A stretch of 64,000 bases of DNA from Gari tellinella (Eukaryota; Mollusca; Bivalvia; Cardiida; Psammobiidae), in the NCBI GenBank assembly GCA_922989275.2, contig OV277864.1:1178001-1242000 (forward strand). The letters run 5' to 3'. The notes beneath the pieces were generated by a model, which saw only the letters and a program-made list of their open reading frames with translations, did not search any database and was not told the origin of the DNA. Shown here piece by piece: positions 32,770 through 45,209 of this stretch (positions are counted from its first letter, which is position 1; each line of letters starts with the position of its first letter). A program made the position numbers and the translations under genes.

Positions 32770-35700
32770 CCGCTTCTGTTGGGGGCCGAACAGAGGCTGG
32801 TGAAGCCAATGGCCATTTATTGGATCGTATGGTTGGAAGTTCCAACAGATCATACATTCTTTTGAATGAGAAACCTTTTGAAGCCTTGATTGATTCTGGC
32901 GCTATGGTGTCTACCATATCTGAGTCTGCTGCCAAGTCTATTTCTTCAGAAGTCTTACCTCTTGGTGATTTCGGTATTTCTCTTTCAACCGCTGATGGTT
33001 CTCTTTTAGACTACACCGGTTATATTGAATGTTCGCTCAGAGTTCAGGGAGTCTCTACACAGTTTAATGTCCCTGTCCTTGTAATTCCGGACCATAAGCT
33101 CGGTAGTGCCAATTCTGTTATCATTGGTACTAACGTCATCCGTCTTTTCAGAGATTCTGATCTGTCGCCGGAAATGTCTGAGGAGTGGCAAGTAGCTTTT
33201 ACTGCTTTGCAGTGTACTACTTTCAATGCAAAGTTTTCAGGGAAAGTCAGCACTACGCTGAAGCCATATGAATCGGCTACTCTTAACTGCATTGCTCGTA
33301 ACATTGACCCTGATATTTCTCAGGTAGTCACTGAAAGCAGTACTTCGAATGGGAATCCTGGATATTTGGTTTGCCCTAGGGTGGTTGATGTTAAGCACTC
33401 AGAATCTTTTTGTAAGTTTTCTGTTCGTGTCTGTAACATTACAGCCAAACCCATAACTCCTTTGCCTAGGAGCAAAATCTGTCAGCTTTCAGAAGTTTCT
33501 GTTGTTGATAATTTGGCATCTACTTTTCCCACCCCTCAGACTGCTACTTCTTCTTCGGATTTAGGTGTTAAGATTAACACAGACAGTCTCTCTCCTGATC
33601 AACTTCTCAGAGTTCATCAGGTTTTGGGCAAGTGGAACCATGTCTTTTCCACTGGACCCAACGATATTGGTTGTACCAAACTTCTTAAACATAAGATAGT
33701 TTTGGAGGATCCTAAGCCTTTCAAGGATCCATATAGGAAAATTCCTCCTGGTCTATATGAGGAGGTCAAGCAGCATATCAAGGGCATGCTTGAGGCTGAT
33801 GTTATCAGGGAGTCTGAGAGCCCCTGGTCCAGTAATGTTGTACTTGTGCGGAAACGCGATAACAGTTTGCGCTTCTGCATTGATTGGAGACGGTTAAATT
33901 CCAAGACACGGAAGGATGCTTACATGCTTCCCCGTTTTGACGACATTACTGATTGTCTTGTTGGTTCTTCCATGTACAGCAAGCTTGATCTTCGTTCTGG
34001 GTATTGGAATGTTGAAGTTGAGGAGGAGGATAAACCCAAGACAGCATTTAGTGTAGGCAACCTCGGTTTTTACGAGTGGAACCGCCTCGGCTTTGGTCTT
34101 ACCAACGCTCCGGCGACGTTCCAAAGGCTTACGGAACGCTGTATGGGTGATTTACATCTCCGAGACTGTCTTGTCTTCTTAGACGACATTCTGATCTTTT
34201 CCAAGACGTTTGAAGGTCATCTTGAGCGTCTTGAAGCTGTTTTTCACAGGCTTGCTGTGCATGGTCTCAAGCTCAAACCGTCTAAGTGTGAACTTTTCAT
34301 GGAGTCAGTGACCTATCTTGGACACCTTATTTCTAAGGACGGTATTCATACTGATCCTGAGAAAGTTTCTGCTATAAAGTCCTGGCAAGTACCTAAAAAT
34401 GTCAAGGAAGTACGTCAATTCCTTGGCTTTGCAGGTTACTACAGGCGCCTTATCTCTCACTTTTCCACCATTGTGGAGCCTCTTAATTCTCTTCTTATAG
34501 GTCACTGCACTTCAGGAAGGAAGCCCAAATCCAAGTCCAAAAAGTCCAAAAGTCCCACAGTTTGGATTTGGGGTGATGCCCAACAGTTAGCTTTCGATAC
34601 TATTATCGAAAAGCTCACCTCTGCTCCAGTTCTGGCCTATGCAGATTATTCTCTTCCTTTTATTCTGCATACTGATAGTAGCGGCACCGGTTTAGGTGCA
34701 GTCCTTTATCAGGTCCAGGACGGGGCAGAGCGGGTAGTTGCTTACGCAAGCCGAGGACTTAGACCTAGTGAAAAGAAATATCCAGCCCATAAACTGGAAT
34801 TTCTAGCTCTGAAGTGGGCCGTCACTGAAAAATTTCATGATTACCTTTGTGGTAATACTTTCAGTGTTGTTACGGACAACAACCCACTTACATATGTTCT
34901 CACATCAGCTAAGCTTGATGCTACTGGTCATCGATGGGTAGCTGCTTTGGCTAACTACCATTTTACTATTTCTTACCGACCAGGCAAGCTTAATGCTGAT
35001 GCTGATGGCCTATCTAGACAGGTCTTTCCAGACGCCATTGAGGCTATCTGCCATGCTGTCACTGCTGACATTCCCTTGGCAGACACTGTTGGCACTACTC
35101 ATTCTCCTCATTCGGCCGGGGAGGGTATGGGTCAGCACATAAGTCTCAATGTCGACTGGAAATTCGAACATAGTCAGGACAGAGCTATTGCTAGGGTTAT
35201 TTCCCATTTGCAACGTGGTTCTCGCCCCAGAGGGAGAAATCTGGGGAAGGAGTTACCTGAAGTTCAGAAACTCCTTAGAGAATGGAATCGTCTTTCTCTA
35301 GACGATGACATTCTCTATAGAACCACGTCGCTGAATGGGGAAACTGTCAAACAGTTAGTCCTCCCTGAATCTTTCCGGGGTACAGCCTTGAAGGGTATCC
35401 ATGACGATATTGGGCACCCCGGTAAAGAAAAGACCCTTTGGCTTGCTAGGCAAAGGTTCTACTGGCCTGGCCTTGAAAAGGATGTCAATGCCAGGGTAGA
35501 ACACTGTGGGCGCTGCATTCGCAGGAAGAAACCCTTTCAGTTAGCTGAGATGGTCCCCATCCCTACATCCAGACCCATGGAGTTGGTCTGTATGGACTTT
35601 CTCTCCTTAGAGAAGTCCAGGGGTGGCTATGAGCATATTTTGGTCATAACTGACCACTTTACCAGGTATGCTCAGGCCATTCCATGCAGGAATCAAACTG

Positions 35701-36965
35701 CGCAGACTACAGCTAAAGCTCTCTATGAGAACTTTATTAAGTTTTATTCTTTTCCTGATCGCTTACATAGTGATCAGGGGAGAAACTTCGAGAGCAAGGT
35801 GATTAAGGAACTTTGTAAGATTGCCGGTACTACAAAGTCTCGTACCACTCCTTATCACCCCATGGGTAATGGATCTTGCGAGCGTTTCAACCAGTCTCTT
35901 CTCAAGATGCTGGGGACGCTCGAGGCGGACCAGAAGGCTAACTAGAGCTCTTTTGTAGGACCTCTGGTTCAGGCCTACAACGCCACTAGGAGTGACTCCA
36001 CTGGTTTCTCTCCGCATTTCCTTATGTTTGGATGGCATCCCAAGCTGGCTGTGGACATCCTGATGGGCACAGGTCCCAAGGATGGCAGCCCGGACAAGCC
36101 CACCTATGTAAGCAAGCTTCTTCAGCGCTTGAGCTACGCCTATGACAAGGCTGGCCAAGAAGCTGCTAGAGCGGCAGAAAAGGGGAAATCCCTTTATGAC
36201 CGCAAGGTCACTGCAGCCAAGCTTGAGATAGGGGACAGAGTTCTTGTCCGATCGGTTGGGTTTCAGGGTAAACATAAGTTAGCGGACCGGTGGGAGCAAA
36301 CTCCCTACCGGGTCTTGCGCATCCCTAACCCAGATTTGCCAGTCTTCGAGGTTCAGCGGGAAGATGGCCAAGGCCCAATCAGGAAGCTACATAGGAACAT
36401 GCTATTACAATTTAGTGTACTGCCTCCTGCTCCTGACCCGTTTGAACATCTGACCCAACCGAAGGCCTCCAAACATAAGCGTCCCCCAACCAGACCAAGG
36501 GACAGACTCAGCTCCGACAGCGGATCGGATACCTCTTCCTCTTCGGATAAATCTATACCCCGGTATATCATCCCGCAGAAGAGGATCCAATCCAATGTCG
36601 GGAGTTCTGTTTCCTTGCCCACTAGCACCACTGACCATGTTGCTACCCAGTCCGTTCCATCTTTTTCTGTCCTTTCTACTCCTTCTTCTGATCAGGTTCG
36701 TAGTTCGAGTCGTCCCAGTCGGACAGAATCTACTATACTCTATAGTAGAGATCAAACCGGTCTTGGGAGTCCAGTGGTGGGCGGCCCCACACCACAAGAC
36801 TCGCATTCTGTTGTTCTAACAGATTCTCTTCCTTCTGCTTCTGCTTGTGCTGCTTCAGCCGGTACTCCTCTTCCTTCTCGTCCTTCTCGGGCCAGGAAAC
36901 CACCCGAGCGCTATGGTCAGTGGGTTTCACCTATTCAAGTGAATAGAATAGAATATTTTGTGTAA
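32730..36965 (+). pseudogene. Pol polyprotein with one in-frame stop
   Basis: The frame is open from 32730 and lies -1 relative to gag, with the overlap at 32730-32769; the run CAAAAGG near the gag stop is a candidate slip site. Domains: retropepsin (ALIDSGA, catalytic Asp at 32892), reverse transcriptase (YSKLDLRSGYW near 33975, FLDD at about 34176), RNase H (HTDSSGTGLG near 34668), integrase zinc finger (about 35398-35520) and catalytic core (D near 35594, D near 35770, E near 35878). TAG at 35943-35945 cuts the reading just after the integrase Glu. The same frame stays open afterwards to 36965 and encodes the integrase C-terminal module with a GPY/F-like segment (WEQTPYRVL) and a Ser/Thr/Pro-rich tail. 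As written, the integrase would lack its C-terminal domain. Confidence 0.9.
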
Positions 36966-37497
36966 CTGCAGCTCAGTTACTGTTACCCTTATTCTGTAAC
37001 TACATTTATATAAATTTAGTTGCAATTCAGTTTAATCCTGTTAACAGGATACATTTATTGGCTTTTATATCAGTATGCAAGTGTTATGCATACTGAAGCC
37101 AGAATTGATATTTATCCTCAGTATTTATATTGATATCTGAGGTTGATATCTATTTGATATCTATTTGATATCTAAAGATATCAAATTTATTTCATTTCAT
37201 ACCAGTTATGGTTATACTTTAGTGCATTTGGCATTTGAGTTGTCAGAGTTCCATAGATAAGTCTTCCTAGCCAACACTCCAATTTTAAATCATTATTATG
37301 TACCTATAATGTCTTAATTATTTAAGCTGGTTTCAATGTTCAACCCTTATATTTAACTTTGGGAAAGTGTGTTTAGATCTACATATCATTTCATTTTTTA
37401 GGTAGTATGTAGTACTATCATGGAGTCTGGTATTTTATAGTATTGTAAATATGTATTTGTAGAATGCCAGGAGGCATTTTCTCCAAGAAGGGGAGTA
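36966..37497 (+). other. Retrotransposon 3' untranslated region and polypurine tract
   Basis: A/T-rich with repeated GATATCTATTT around 37130-37190. AAGAAGGGGAG at 37485-37495 is the polypurine tract directly before the 3' LTR. Confidence 0.75.
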
Positions 37498-38019
37498 TGT
37501 TGACCAGGTTTCCTTGTAGTGTACTACGTCATTTGTCCATGTAGATCTACCGTGCAACTTGTCGTATGTTTGCGTGAGAGTGAGTTGTAAGACAGGTTCT
37601 GAGAGAGGGTGTTGTCACTTTGCACGTGCACTTAACTTAATTCCCATCATCCCATCTTCCCGCTTTAACAGCCACGTAATAAAATTACCGCGCTAACCCG
37701 GCACTCGTATTTTAGATGTCATGGTGTCAACACCTACATTAGTCTTATAGAGTCATCATTATTAGCTTTGCTGCTCACAGCAACTATTTAGTATTAAATT
37801 CATTTAATGTGCCATAGCCTGGTAAGTTACAATTTATAGTTAGACTACTGTTTATTACGATTGTTACTATTTAGCTTGTTTACCGACTCAAATATTCATT
37901 GTAACCTTTAGTCTGTGATACTTATATTATTCCTATTGTTTCAGGCTGTTTTGGATAGAATTATAAATTCATTGAACCAGCAAAACGTATTGACTTATCG
38001 ATCATAACCCCTGGTAACA
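37498..38019 (+). repeat. 3' LTR (522 bp)
   Basis: TGTTGACCAGG ... GGTAACA, almost identical to the 5' LTR, with an AATAAA at 37678. It contains the 14 bp absent from the 5' copy. Confidence 0.95.
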
Positions 38020-38202
38020 TACCGAAATTACTATTATATTAATTACTATTTGTCATTGTATTATTTATCACCATACTGAAGAGTGAAAACTAAAGTAGAA
38101 CAACGATCGGATGGCGTTGTTTACAAAACAGTGCGAATGTAAACAAAGAAAATTTGTTAAAATACCGACAATTTCAAGTTTGACAACCATACTAGCATAT
38201 GC

Positions 38203-38274
38203 TGTATTGGCGTAGTGGTTATGCTGTTAGACTTTCACGCAAAAGTCTCGAGTTCGAATCCCACATTCGAAGAT
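38203..38274 (+). other. tRNA-like sequence, degenerate
   Basis: A box TGGCGTAGTGG and B box GTTCGAATCCC are at tRNA spacing. The anticodon-arm region can pair (GACTT ... AAGTC) with a wrong-sized loop, and the T and acceptor stems do not pair, so this is not a functional tRNA gene. It may retain polymerase III promoter boxes. Confidence 0.6.
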
Positions 38275-38585
38275 TTTTTTTATTAATTTCTGATTAACAA
38301 CGTTCAGTTTCACTTCCAACAGATTTTCGTTCTCACATATATATTCGTTAGTTATATTATTGAGTCTGTTTTTCACTATCGTTGCATTTATACATCGTGC
38401 AGTAATAGGGTCAAAGCACATCTTTGTAATCAGTACAAAGACAACATGATGTAGCTCTTTACTGTCTGTGATATCACTTGACTTACTCATTCTATCCATG
38501 TTTATTTTAAACTACGTACATTAGCGCATATCAGTGAAATATACAAAAAGAAAAAAGAAAAAAAAGGAAAGTGGTGTTCTTTAGG

Positions 38586-38650
38586 TTCGAACTCACGACC
38601 CCCAAAAGTAACTAGTAGGCAACACGCTTATCCACTGCACCAAACAGTCA
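38586..38650 (-). other. tRNA-like sequence, degenerate
   Basis: On the minus strand, TGGTGCAGTGGATAAGC (A box) and GAGTTCGAACC (B box) are at roughly tRNA spacing. The stems are poor. It faces the first tRNA-like segment. Confidence 0.5.
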
Positions 38651-38788
38651 CACAAGCCACTTGTTTTGATTTACCAATACAACATGTCGCAAATGTATTT
38701 ATCGTTTTTTATTTTGTTTACATACACAATGTTTTGTAAACAACGCCATCCGATCGTTGCACTACTTTTTTTTGTAAGAGTTGGACAT

Positions 38789-38999
38789 CTTCACTGCCTT
38801 ACACCCAGTACAATGGTTATTTGCAATCAGTTTAGATTCTGATCGGACGGCGAGTTACGCGATGTCTAATCAGAATCAAAGCTGTTTTATGCTCTTTATG
38901 ATATCATTTTATCAAATTACGATAACTAAAAATTAAATCTGAGGAATAAAAGCAGACACTAATTGTTTTAAGCAGATGGCGTCATGACAGTTGCGGGGT
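38789..38999. mobile_element. CACTGCC-type MITE with core C
   Basis: TTCACTGCCTTACACCCAGT start, core C at about 38823-38886 (apex GAGTTACGC), internal GCAGA repeats and an end near GTCATGACAGTTGCGGGGTT. It pairs with the better copy at 40113-40330. Confidence 0.6.
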
Positions 39000-39443
39000 T
39001 ACATGTAAGATAGCTTTTAAAAGGAAGACAAGCCCCATGCTGAGTGGTCATACGTAACAAGTATTGTAACAACATGAACCACTGGGTTAGGGAGCTGCAG
39101 TCGACTCTCGATAAGCCGAAAATATATGTATTTCAAAGTTAAAACGTGACCCATTCGACTTTTACAAGATATCAAGTATTAAAAGAAACATCTTTTAACT
39201 ATCATATAATGTTTTTGAGGTTCAGTATTTCAGTATTGTAGGTATGTTTTCTCTTTATGGTTGTGTTTCAGTGAATTACATTCATTGAGACATGACCATG
39301 GAGAAAACTCAAACTTACATGACTTTGTGTTTGTTTCTTAATATATATTTTCAGATTAATATATTAGATTTCTATGAAACCGTCTCTGTTTTTTTTATAT
39401 TGTATTTTAATATCATTAAATCATAATTGTGTTTATGTAATCA

Positions 39444-39660
39444 ATGCATGATTTTCATGGATCTGCCACAAGTATCGGGGACCACAATGGAAATAATGGG
39501 GAAATACCCTTTTCCTTTATTTTTGCAATATTTGGTGTGCATTTTTATGTGTATGCATTATTTGTCATAGATTGCATTATAGGTGTATGCATTTGTATTG
39601 CCATGTTAAGCCACTGTTGCAAAAATAAAATCAATCAATCAATCAACCAATCAACTGTAG
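39444..39660 (+). repeat. Possible retroposon 3' end with ATCA tail
   Basis: A 200-bp segment ends in AATAAAATCAATCAATCAAT, a short tandem tail of the type that ends many non-LTR retroposons. There is no other evidence; it could be an ordinary microsatellite. Confidence 0.3.
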
Positions 39661-40112
39661 ACGTTTGGATGAGACTAAAGTGATTTCGAGATATTGTGAC
39701 ACGATTGCACTTGAAAGTTCATTTTATTTTTTCGTGATTGGAATAAAGTAGTAGCATATGCAATCCGGGAGCATTCCGGATGCATATACATGTAGTGTTT
39801 TACCGATACGTTTGCATGCCCCTGTACAACAAATATCACTGAATATTTTATTGGTTGTGGTTTATCGACATTCAGAGACATGGCGATGGTATACGGATAC
39901 AGAAGCCACCTATAAGTCCCCTTGATGCCCTGAATCAAGTTTTTTACTTTATAAATAGATATGTATTTGCACATCACGGATTCCCCAACGGCACAGGTGA
40001 CCATGAATACAAACACTTTAATCAAACTTTTTACATTCATATTCTAATGCAATCTGACCTTTAAAAACATGCAAATAAGATACAAAGTATTTAGACAAAT
40101 ATCCTGTTTCGT

Positions 40113-40330
40113 TTAACCTCTCCATTGCCTTACCCCGAGTATAACGGTTATTTGCAACCAGTTTGGATCCAGATCAGACTCCGCGTTACGCGGTGTCTGG
40201 TCAGGGTCCAAACTGTTTGACACTCATTTCAAAATTTCTTAGTCAATAAACCTAAAATTTCAATTTGAGAAAAAAAAGCAGACGACAACTGTTTATATCG
40301 ATTACGTCATGGCAGTGAAGGGGTTTGTCC
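40113..40330. mobile_element. CACTGCC-type MITE with core C
   Basis: Left TTTAACCTCTCCATTGCC, core C at 40155-40219 (65 bp, apex GCGTTACGC), then GCAGACGACAAC and the right end GGCAGTGAAGGGGTTT. Core C is the same as in the TA-type elements, but the ends are unrelated. Confidence 0.75.
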
Positions 40331-40920
40331 TATCCTTGTAAAGCTACATCACCTTTGCAATTGGCGTCTGCGATTTTTATCGCAGTTTGCTTTTAGGTTT
40401 TGCTATCTGTTTCTATTTTAACATTTTCCTCCCTAGCCAAAAGTAGATCTACAAATCAACAATATCCACCTGTGCTTTACAACATGTTACTGCGTATAGC
40501 AATACTTAAGCACAAAAAATATGTATATTAGGAGATTTTTATTTTACTGTCATCTTGCTTCCAAATTAGCCGTGCCACGAGAAAACTTTGATGCGGCGGC
40601 TGTCATTGATCTACACTGTTTGACACCCACATGCATCTAAAGTATTTTATATAACTCTATTAAATATATGTGTCTCTGGTAGTGTATACCAAACTCAGAT
40701 ATAGAGCCTAGGATGCCAACAGTGCTTGGTCTGTACAATGCTGTAATGCAATAAGGCAGGTTTTGTCATGGCACGGCTCAAATGTATTCAACAGCAACGG
40801 CGGACTATTACCGTTTTGTGGTGATTCTGTTGAGGTTCCTGAATCCTGATACGTTACAATGTCCCACATATCCCGCGTTTGCCCCATAGCCTAGTGTTAG
40901 TATTGAGGAAAGGATATCAT

Positions 40921-40990
40921 TTAAACCGGGTTGAAAGTAAATCAGGATGCGCCATAAGGCGCACTGTGCGTTACTTTTAGCCTACTTTCA
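40921..40990. repeat. 70-bp core A in a worn TTAA MITE
   Basis: Starts TTAAACCGGGTTGAAAGTAA and ends CTACTTTCA, 70 bp. The flanks CCCCATAGCCTAGTGTTAGT and GGAATGAATTAAATGCGTGA mark a TTAA MITE of about 40870-41115. Confidence 0.65.
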
Positions 40991-41438
40991 GCTACCATCT
41001 ACTAGAATATAGAAATATTTCTTGTGGTAAATATTCATAACTGTATAAATTGGAAATGTTTTCTTCAATTGGGGAATGAATTAAATGCGTGAAAATGAGT
41101 ATCTATGGAGTATTTAGTATTATACAACGTTGGAGCAGGGTCCCTATCAGTAGCAATGCAAGGTAAAATGCATTTGTTACGAACGTAGGATATACGTTTT
41201 GTGTTTGTTTTATTTTACTTCCCGGATACACAAAAGGATAAAATAGAAGACTTAGTATTCAGTAAAAAGTTTTCGTTGACGTTACACTGAGACAGACGTT
41301 AATCCTCCTTTTTCAAACGAAACGAAACAAAAAGGCAATGCAATAAAAAGAAAATGATAGATTTTTCGAAATGATATTGATTAGTGAAAGTTAAGTTACT
41401 AATAGATAAATAGGCCCGCGATACCTGTTGCCTGTTCT

Positions 41439-41656
41439 GGGGCCCGTTTCATAAAACTTCGGACGACAAATATTGCCATAAGTCAGAATATTAAACTCTC
41501 AATTATTATTTATTTCTCCATCCAATCCTGTCTTTCAAGACGGTTCCAAAGAGATGTCACACGACAGGATTAGATAGAGAAATCAGAAATTGAATGTATT
41601 TTAAAGTTTTGACATACAACCGTTTTTGTCGTACGAAGATTTATGAAACGGACCCC
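41439..41656. mobile_element. MITE with GGGGCCCGTTTCATAAA ends, copy 1
   Basis: The ends GGGGCCCGTTTCATAAA and TTATGAAACGGACCCC are inverted copies. Inside is a second inverted pair, ATCCTGTCTTTCAAGACGG / CACACGACAGGATTAG. Copy 2 is at 54009-54224, and a half copy is near 28986. Confidence 0.8.
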
Positions 41657-41659
41657 AGA

Positions 41660-42815
41660 CTACTAACTGTTTGCAATGGAGAATACTAGTATGCAAGGAG
41701 AAATGTAATTGTTTTAGCACAAACTCGTTTATTTCGGAAAGAAAAAAGTAGACAATGAATAGCTTTGGTGTGTTTCGTCAACCCTTACAGTAGAGAAAAC
41801 GTTATTCCTTCAAAATTTTGAAGTTTGCACAAAATTGTAGACGCCAAATTTAGCATACTCATATTTAAATTGCGAAAGGATTGAATCTAATGGTCAAATG
41901 TGACAATGAAAGGGTTAGATATACATGTACATGAAATTAGATTAATGCCAGTCATGTCGCACTTATCGGTACTCATTTTCGGTGCTCGGTGTTTTGTTAA
42001 TTTAACATACCAATAAGCAAAGGTCGGTCCTTAATTTCTGAGCGTTCAAGTCAGTGTCTATCCCTTTGCCTAGGTCATTAAGTTAAATACCAATACAGTT
42101 TTTTTATCAAATACCTTAACCCTTTAACTTCTATATCAAAATGTCTATTAACCAATAGTCGTGTGCGTTTGGTCCTCAAAGTAACATTTAATTTGCATGC
42201 TTCAATGATGTAAACATTGGCATGAGTATATGTCAAAATAGGTTGGACACTGGTCAGAAGCCGAGTTGTTCACGTCTTTTATGGATACACACTATTTGCA
42301 TACATGTATATCAATATACAAGATATTGGAAGTGAATTGGTAATACTATGTACTTTGAACCATGTAGAATTGTGCTCCGTTATTATTTCATATTTCAGTT
42401 AATGAGGAAGGATTTCGTGAAAGTCATTGTGGTGGGTTCAAAGATGAGAGGCTGTTTATCATTACCGTGATATGGTATCTATAACGGCGGTTCACCATGT
42501 TTAGTGTGTCATACAATGACTTATACAAACACAATTCTATTTTGAGTTGACCTCTAATTACTTAGTATAGGTACTATGCTATCGTCTGTTTCAATATTGT
42601 TGTCTGTGGAAACTGATCAAATTTAGTTGGGTTTACAATAATTTACTTGAAACGAAAACACGATGTGCGTTTGCCACTTGGAATAGCGCCAGTTATACTG
42701 CCGTAAATCTAACTTTGAAACACTATTGCAGTACGTACAACAATATTAAAGCAGACGACAATACGGTGGTGAAGAGGTAAAATCCCTTACGGTAAATTTG
42801 ATCATGAAAGTGAAA
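41660..42815. other. Intergenic DNA, nothing assigned
   Basis: A partial TA-type MITE end (CAGTAGAGAAAACGTTATTC, 41790) is present. The rest shows no gene or clear repeat. Confidence 0.45.
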
Positions 42816-42817
42816 AC

Positions 42818-43062
42818 TCATTCATCTCTAGCGACGAGTATCTGCATCATTTACAAACAGTATACTAGTGAAGAGTACACATGTCCTGTGCAAACAGTGA
42901 AAACCCTGATCAGAGGACTCTTGTAGAAGCCCTCCGGCCAGGGTTTGCGCTGATAGTCATTTTAAAAATATGTTGTAAAACATTTCTAAACAATCTAAAA
43001 TGGACTAGACTCAATTAGAAACTGGAATTGTACATTTGACGTTAAAGGATTGAATGGGTTAA
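42818..43062. mobile_element. Core-E MITE
   Basis: ATTCATCTCTAGCGACGAGT left, core E at 42891-42956 (diverged right arm), right flank ATGGACTAGACTCAATTAG and GAATGGGTTAA end. Confidence 0.65.
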
Positions 43063-43859
43063 TACAATATTGACTATAGGATGGACCGTATGTATTTGTA
43101 ATATACACTAACACAGTTATTTCACCAGGTATCTATCACGACCAAAACAAATTAACTCGTTGGCGTTTTTGCTTACTTAAAGGTGTGTAGGTACATTTAA
43201 AATTCAAATTTAGTAACATGATACTGATCAAGTGATACATATCAAGATGACAAGGCAACAGTTAAATGTAATGTAATTACAAACATTTTGGACTGAAACT
43301 ATTTCGTGATTGTTTGAGTAATAGAGGTTAAACTGGTCTATTACATCTACTTTGATCAATCTTGCAAAGTGAATTGGGGACAGTTGTTCAGTTTTAAAAG
43401 GGATCGACAACTTTTCTTTAAATCATTATTCCTGGGTGCATCAGACCGCCTTTGCCTTTTTGCATAGTTACAAGTGCATTAACTCATTCACCCTTGGAAC
43501 TTCAAATAAACAGTTTCTGTTTCTATATATAATGTCTCGTCCATTTTAACATAACCAATTTATAGTTGCTTTTACTATTATTTTGCTGTTGCAAAATGGC
43601 AAGCAGTGCAGACCCTGAAAATTGAATCAGCTCATGGTATAAAAACATCCCAGACATTTCAGAGTTCGATTTTATAGCAGGTAGTTGCTTAAAACAGATT
43701 GAAAATAAAATAGAACGTTCAATGTGTGCAATACTCCCATCAAGACATCATAGTTACGAAAGGACAGTTAAAAATTGCTGAGAAAGTTGCGGCTTAATGC
43801 AGTGCAAAATACTGCAAGCAGCTCTTTAATCCTTTCATGATTATATTTATCGTGAAATT

Positions 43860-44327
43860 GTTACCCATTCGCCGCCATATTGTCGCCTGCTTCAATATAT
43901 GTTGTCTGCAATCTCGTTTCAAAGTTAGATATAAGACAGTATAACTGACGAAATTTCAAAACACATGACATACAGTTTTGATCTTGATCATACGCCTCGT
44001 TGCGCGGTGTCTGATCAGGATCAAAGCTATTTGCAAATGCGTTTTATGACGTCATTGAGAGTGAAATTGATTAAAACAAACGGCATTCAAAGCGTTAACA
44101 CATTAAACGCCAGAGACGAGCAATCTCGTCATTTACAAACAGTCTACATGTAAAGAGTACGGGTATCTTGTACAATTGTGTAGACACTTATTAGAAAGCT
44201 CATATAGGATTAGGGTCTTCACTGTTTGTTAGTTTGCAATACTTTATTACAATCAACCCTAAATATGTAAAATGAACTAAACTTTATCGGAAACTGGAAT
44301 TGTCCTTTTTGAAATGAATGGGTTGAA
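43860..44327. mobile_element. CACTGCC-type MITE (core C) followed by a core-E MITE
   Basis: The first element has GTTACCCATTCGCCGCCAT and core C at about 43972-44032. After GCGTTAACAC a core-E element follows (GACGAGCAATCTCGTC ... GAATGGGTTGAA), with its core largely lost. Confidence 0.55.
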
Positions 44328-44416
44328 GCGGTAAATCCCAGTTATTGCGACCTGACAATATTAAGAAGGTTCGGCGTAATAAAATAACATAATACATGTA
44401 ATGGCATAATAGTGTA

Positions 44417-44702
44417 CAGTGCTCCATCTCTACAACGACACCCGATGGGAGACAAAGATTGTGTGCGTTATTCGGAAGGATCAGGATTCAAGCTGTTTGT
44501 CACTCGTCATTATATCTATTCTATCAAAATATCCACTTATATGTAACTTTGAGAGAGAAAAAACAGCAGACGACAATTTTAAGCAGACGATATTGCAGCA
44601 GTAAAAGAGTTAGACATAATTTTTTTGTTGATGAAACTGCGGCAAGGTTCGTTGTAATGAGGGAATCGCTGTTGGGAGGGACGTTGTAAGGAGGGAGCAC
44701 TG
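44417..44702. mobile_element. TA-type MITE with CAGTGCTCC ends
   Basis: TA-flanked 286-bp copy; ends CAGTGCTCCATCTCTACAAC and inverted GTAAGGAGGGAGCACTG. Contains CAGCAGACGACAATTTTAAG. It is a deletion relative of 28178-28550. Confidence 0.8.
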
Positions 44703-45209
44703 TATTTGAAAACGATCAGCATCGCCATCGGTGCATCTGCGAAACTATGCCCCAACTGTATCCCTTAATAGGTTATCCTGTATGAACATTAAAATATTAG
44801 AGTATTCATTAAAGTTTGGAAATATTGTTTTGTCACGATTAGCTAAAATGTATCGCATGCGTATCGCCATAAATTTATACGAAATACAGGTTCTAACTTA
44901 TATCCAAGTTGCAAACAGTTTGGATTCTGATCATAAACCAATTTACTCGTCTGACCTTGCTCCAAGCTGTTCTTAGCGTATTAACGCGTCTTGTGTGGGA
45001 GAGGGTATTTTAATGGTCCCTGTATGGTTGCATATTGCAAAGAATATCAACCCAACTGTATTTAATCTTTCACTGCCATTAGATCGCCATAACCCATCTA
45101 AGACGGTCACTGTCATAATATTCTCAACGCGCAAACGAATATGTTTTTTTTCTTTCTAAAGTTTAGAATATTGGATAATACAGTACATGTATAACCTAAC
45201 AAGAGGTGT

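Larger units (their letters stand above)
29595..38019 (+). mobile_element. Ty3/gypsy-type LTR retrotransposon, 8.4 kb
   Basis: Complete element: 5' LTR, primer-binding site, 1.5-kb leader, gag, pol (protease, reverse transcriptase, RNase H, integrase in gypsy order), polypurine tract and 3' LTR. The LTRs differ by about four substitutions and one 14-bp indel, indicating recent insertion. One in-frame TAG interrupts pol. The 5-bp flanks (TGAAA left, TACCG right) do not match, so there is no target-site duplication. No envelope gene is present. By domain order this is the metavirus-like (Ty3/gypsy) superfamily. Confidence 0.95.
38092..38768. mobile_element. 677-bp inverted-repeat element with two tRNA-like modules
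   Basis: Terminal inverted repeats of about 57 bp (AAAGTAG..CAACGATCGG, then ATGGCGTTGTTTACAAAACA) have roughly five mismatches. Inside, two tRNA-like segments face each other: 38203-38274 on the plus strand and about 38586-38650 on the minus strand. No target-site duplication is clear. It starts 72 bp beyond the 3' LTR. The 90-codon minus frame inside it is not credible as a gene. Confidence 0.8.

Noticed and set aside
32495..32803. Additional gene overlapping gag
   Set aside because: Alternative-frame shadow of the gag repeat and RG-rich region.
38227..38499. 90-codon minus frame in the inverted-repeat element
   Set aside because: It runs through the tRNA-like segment and has no domain; a by-product of A/T-rich DNA.
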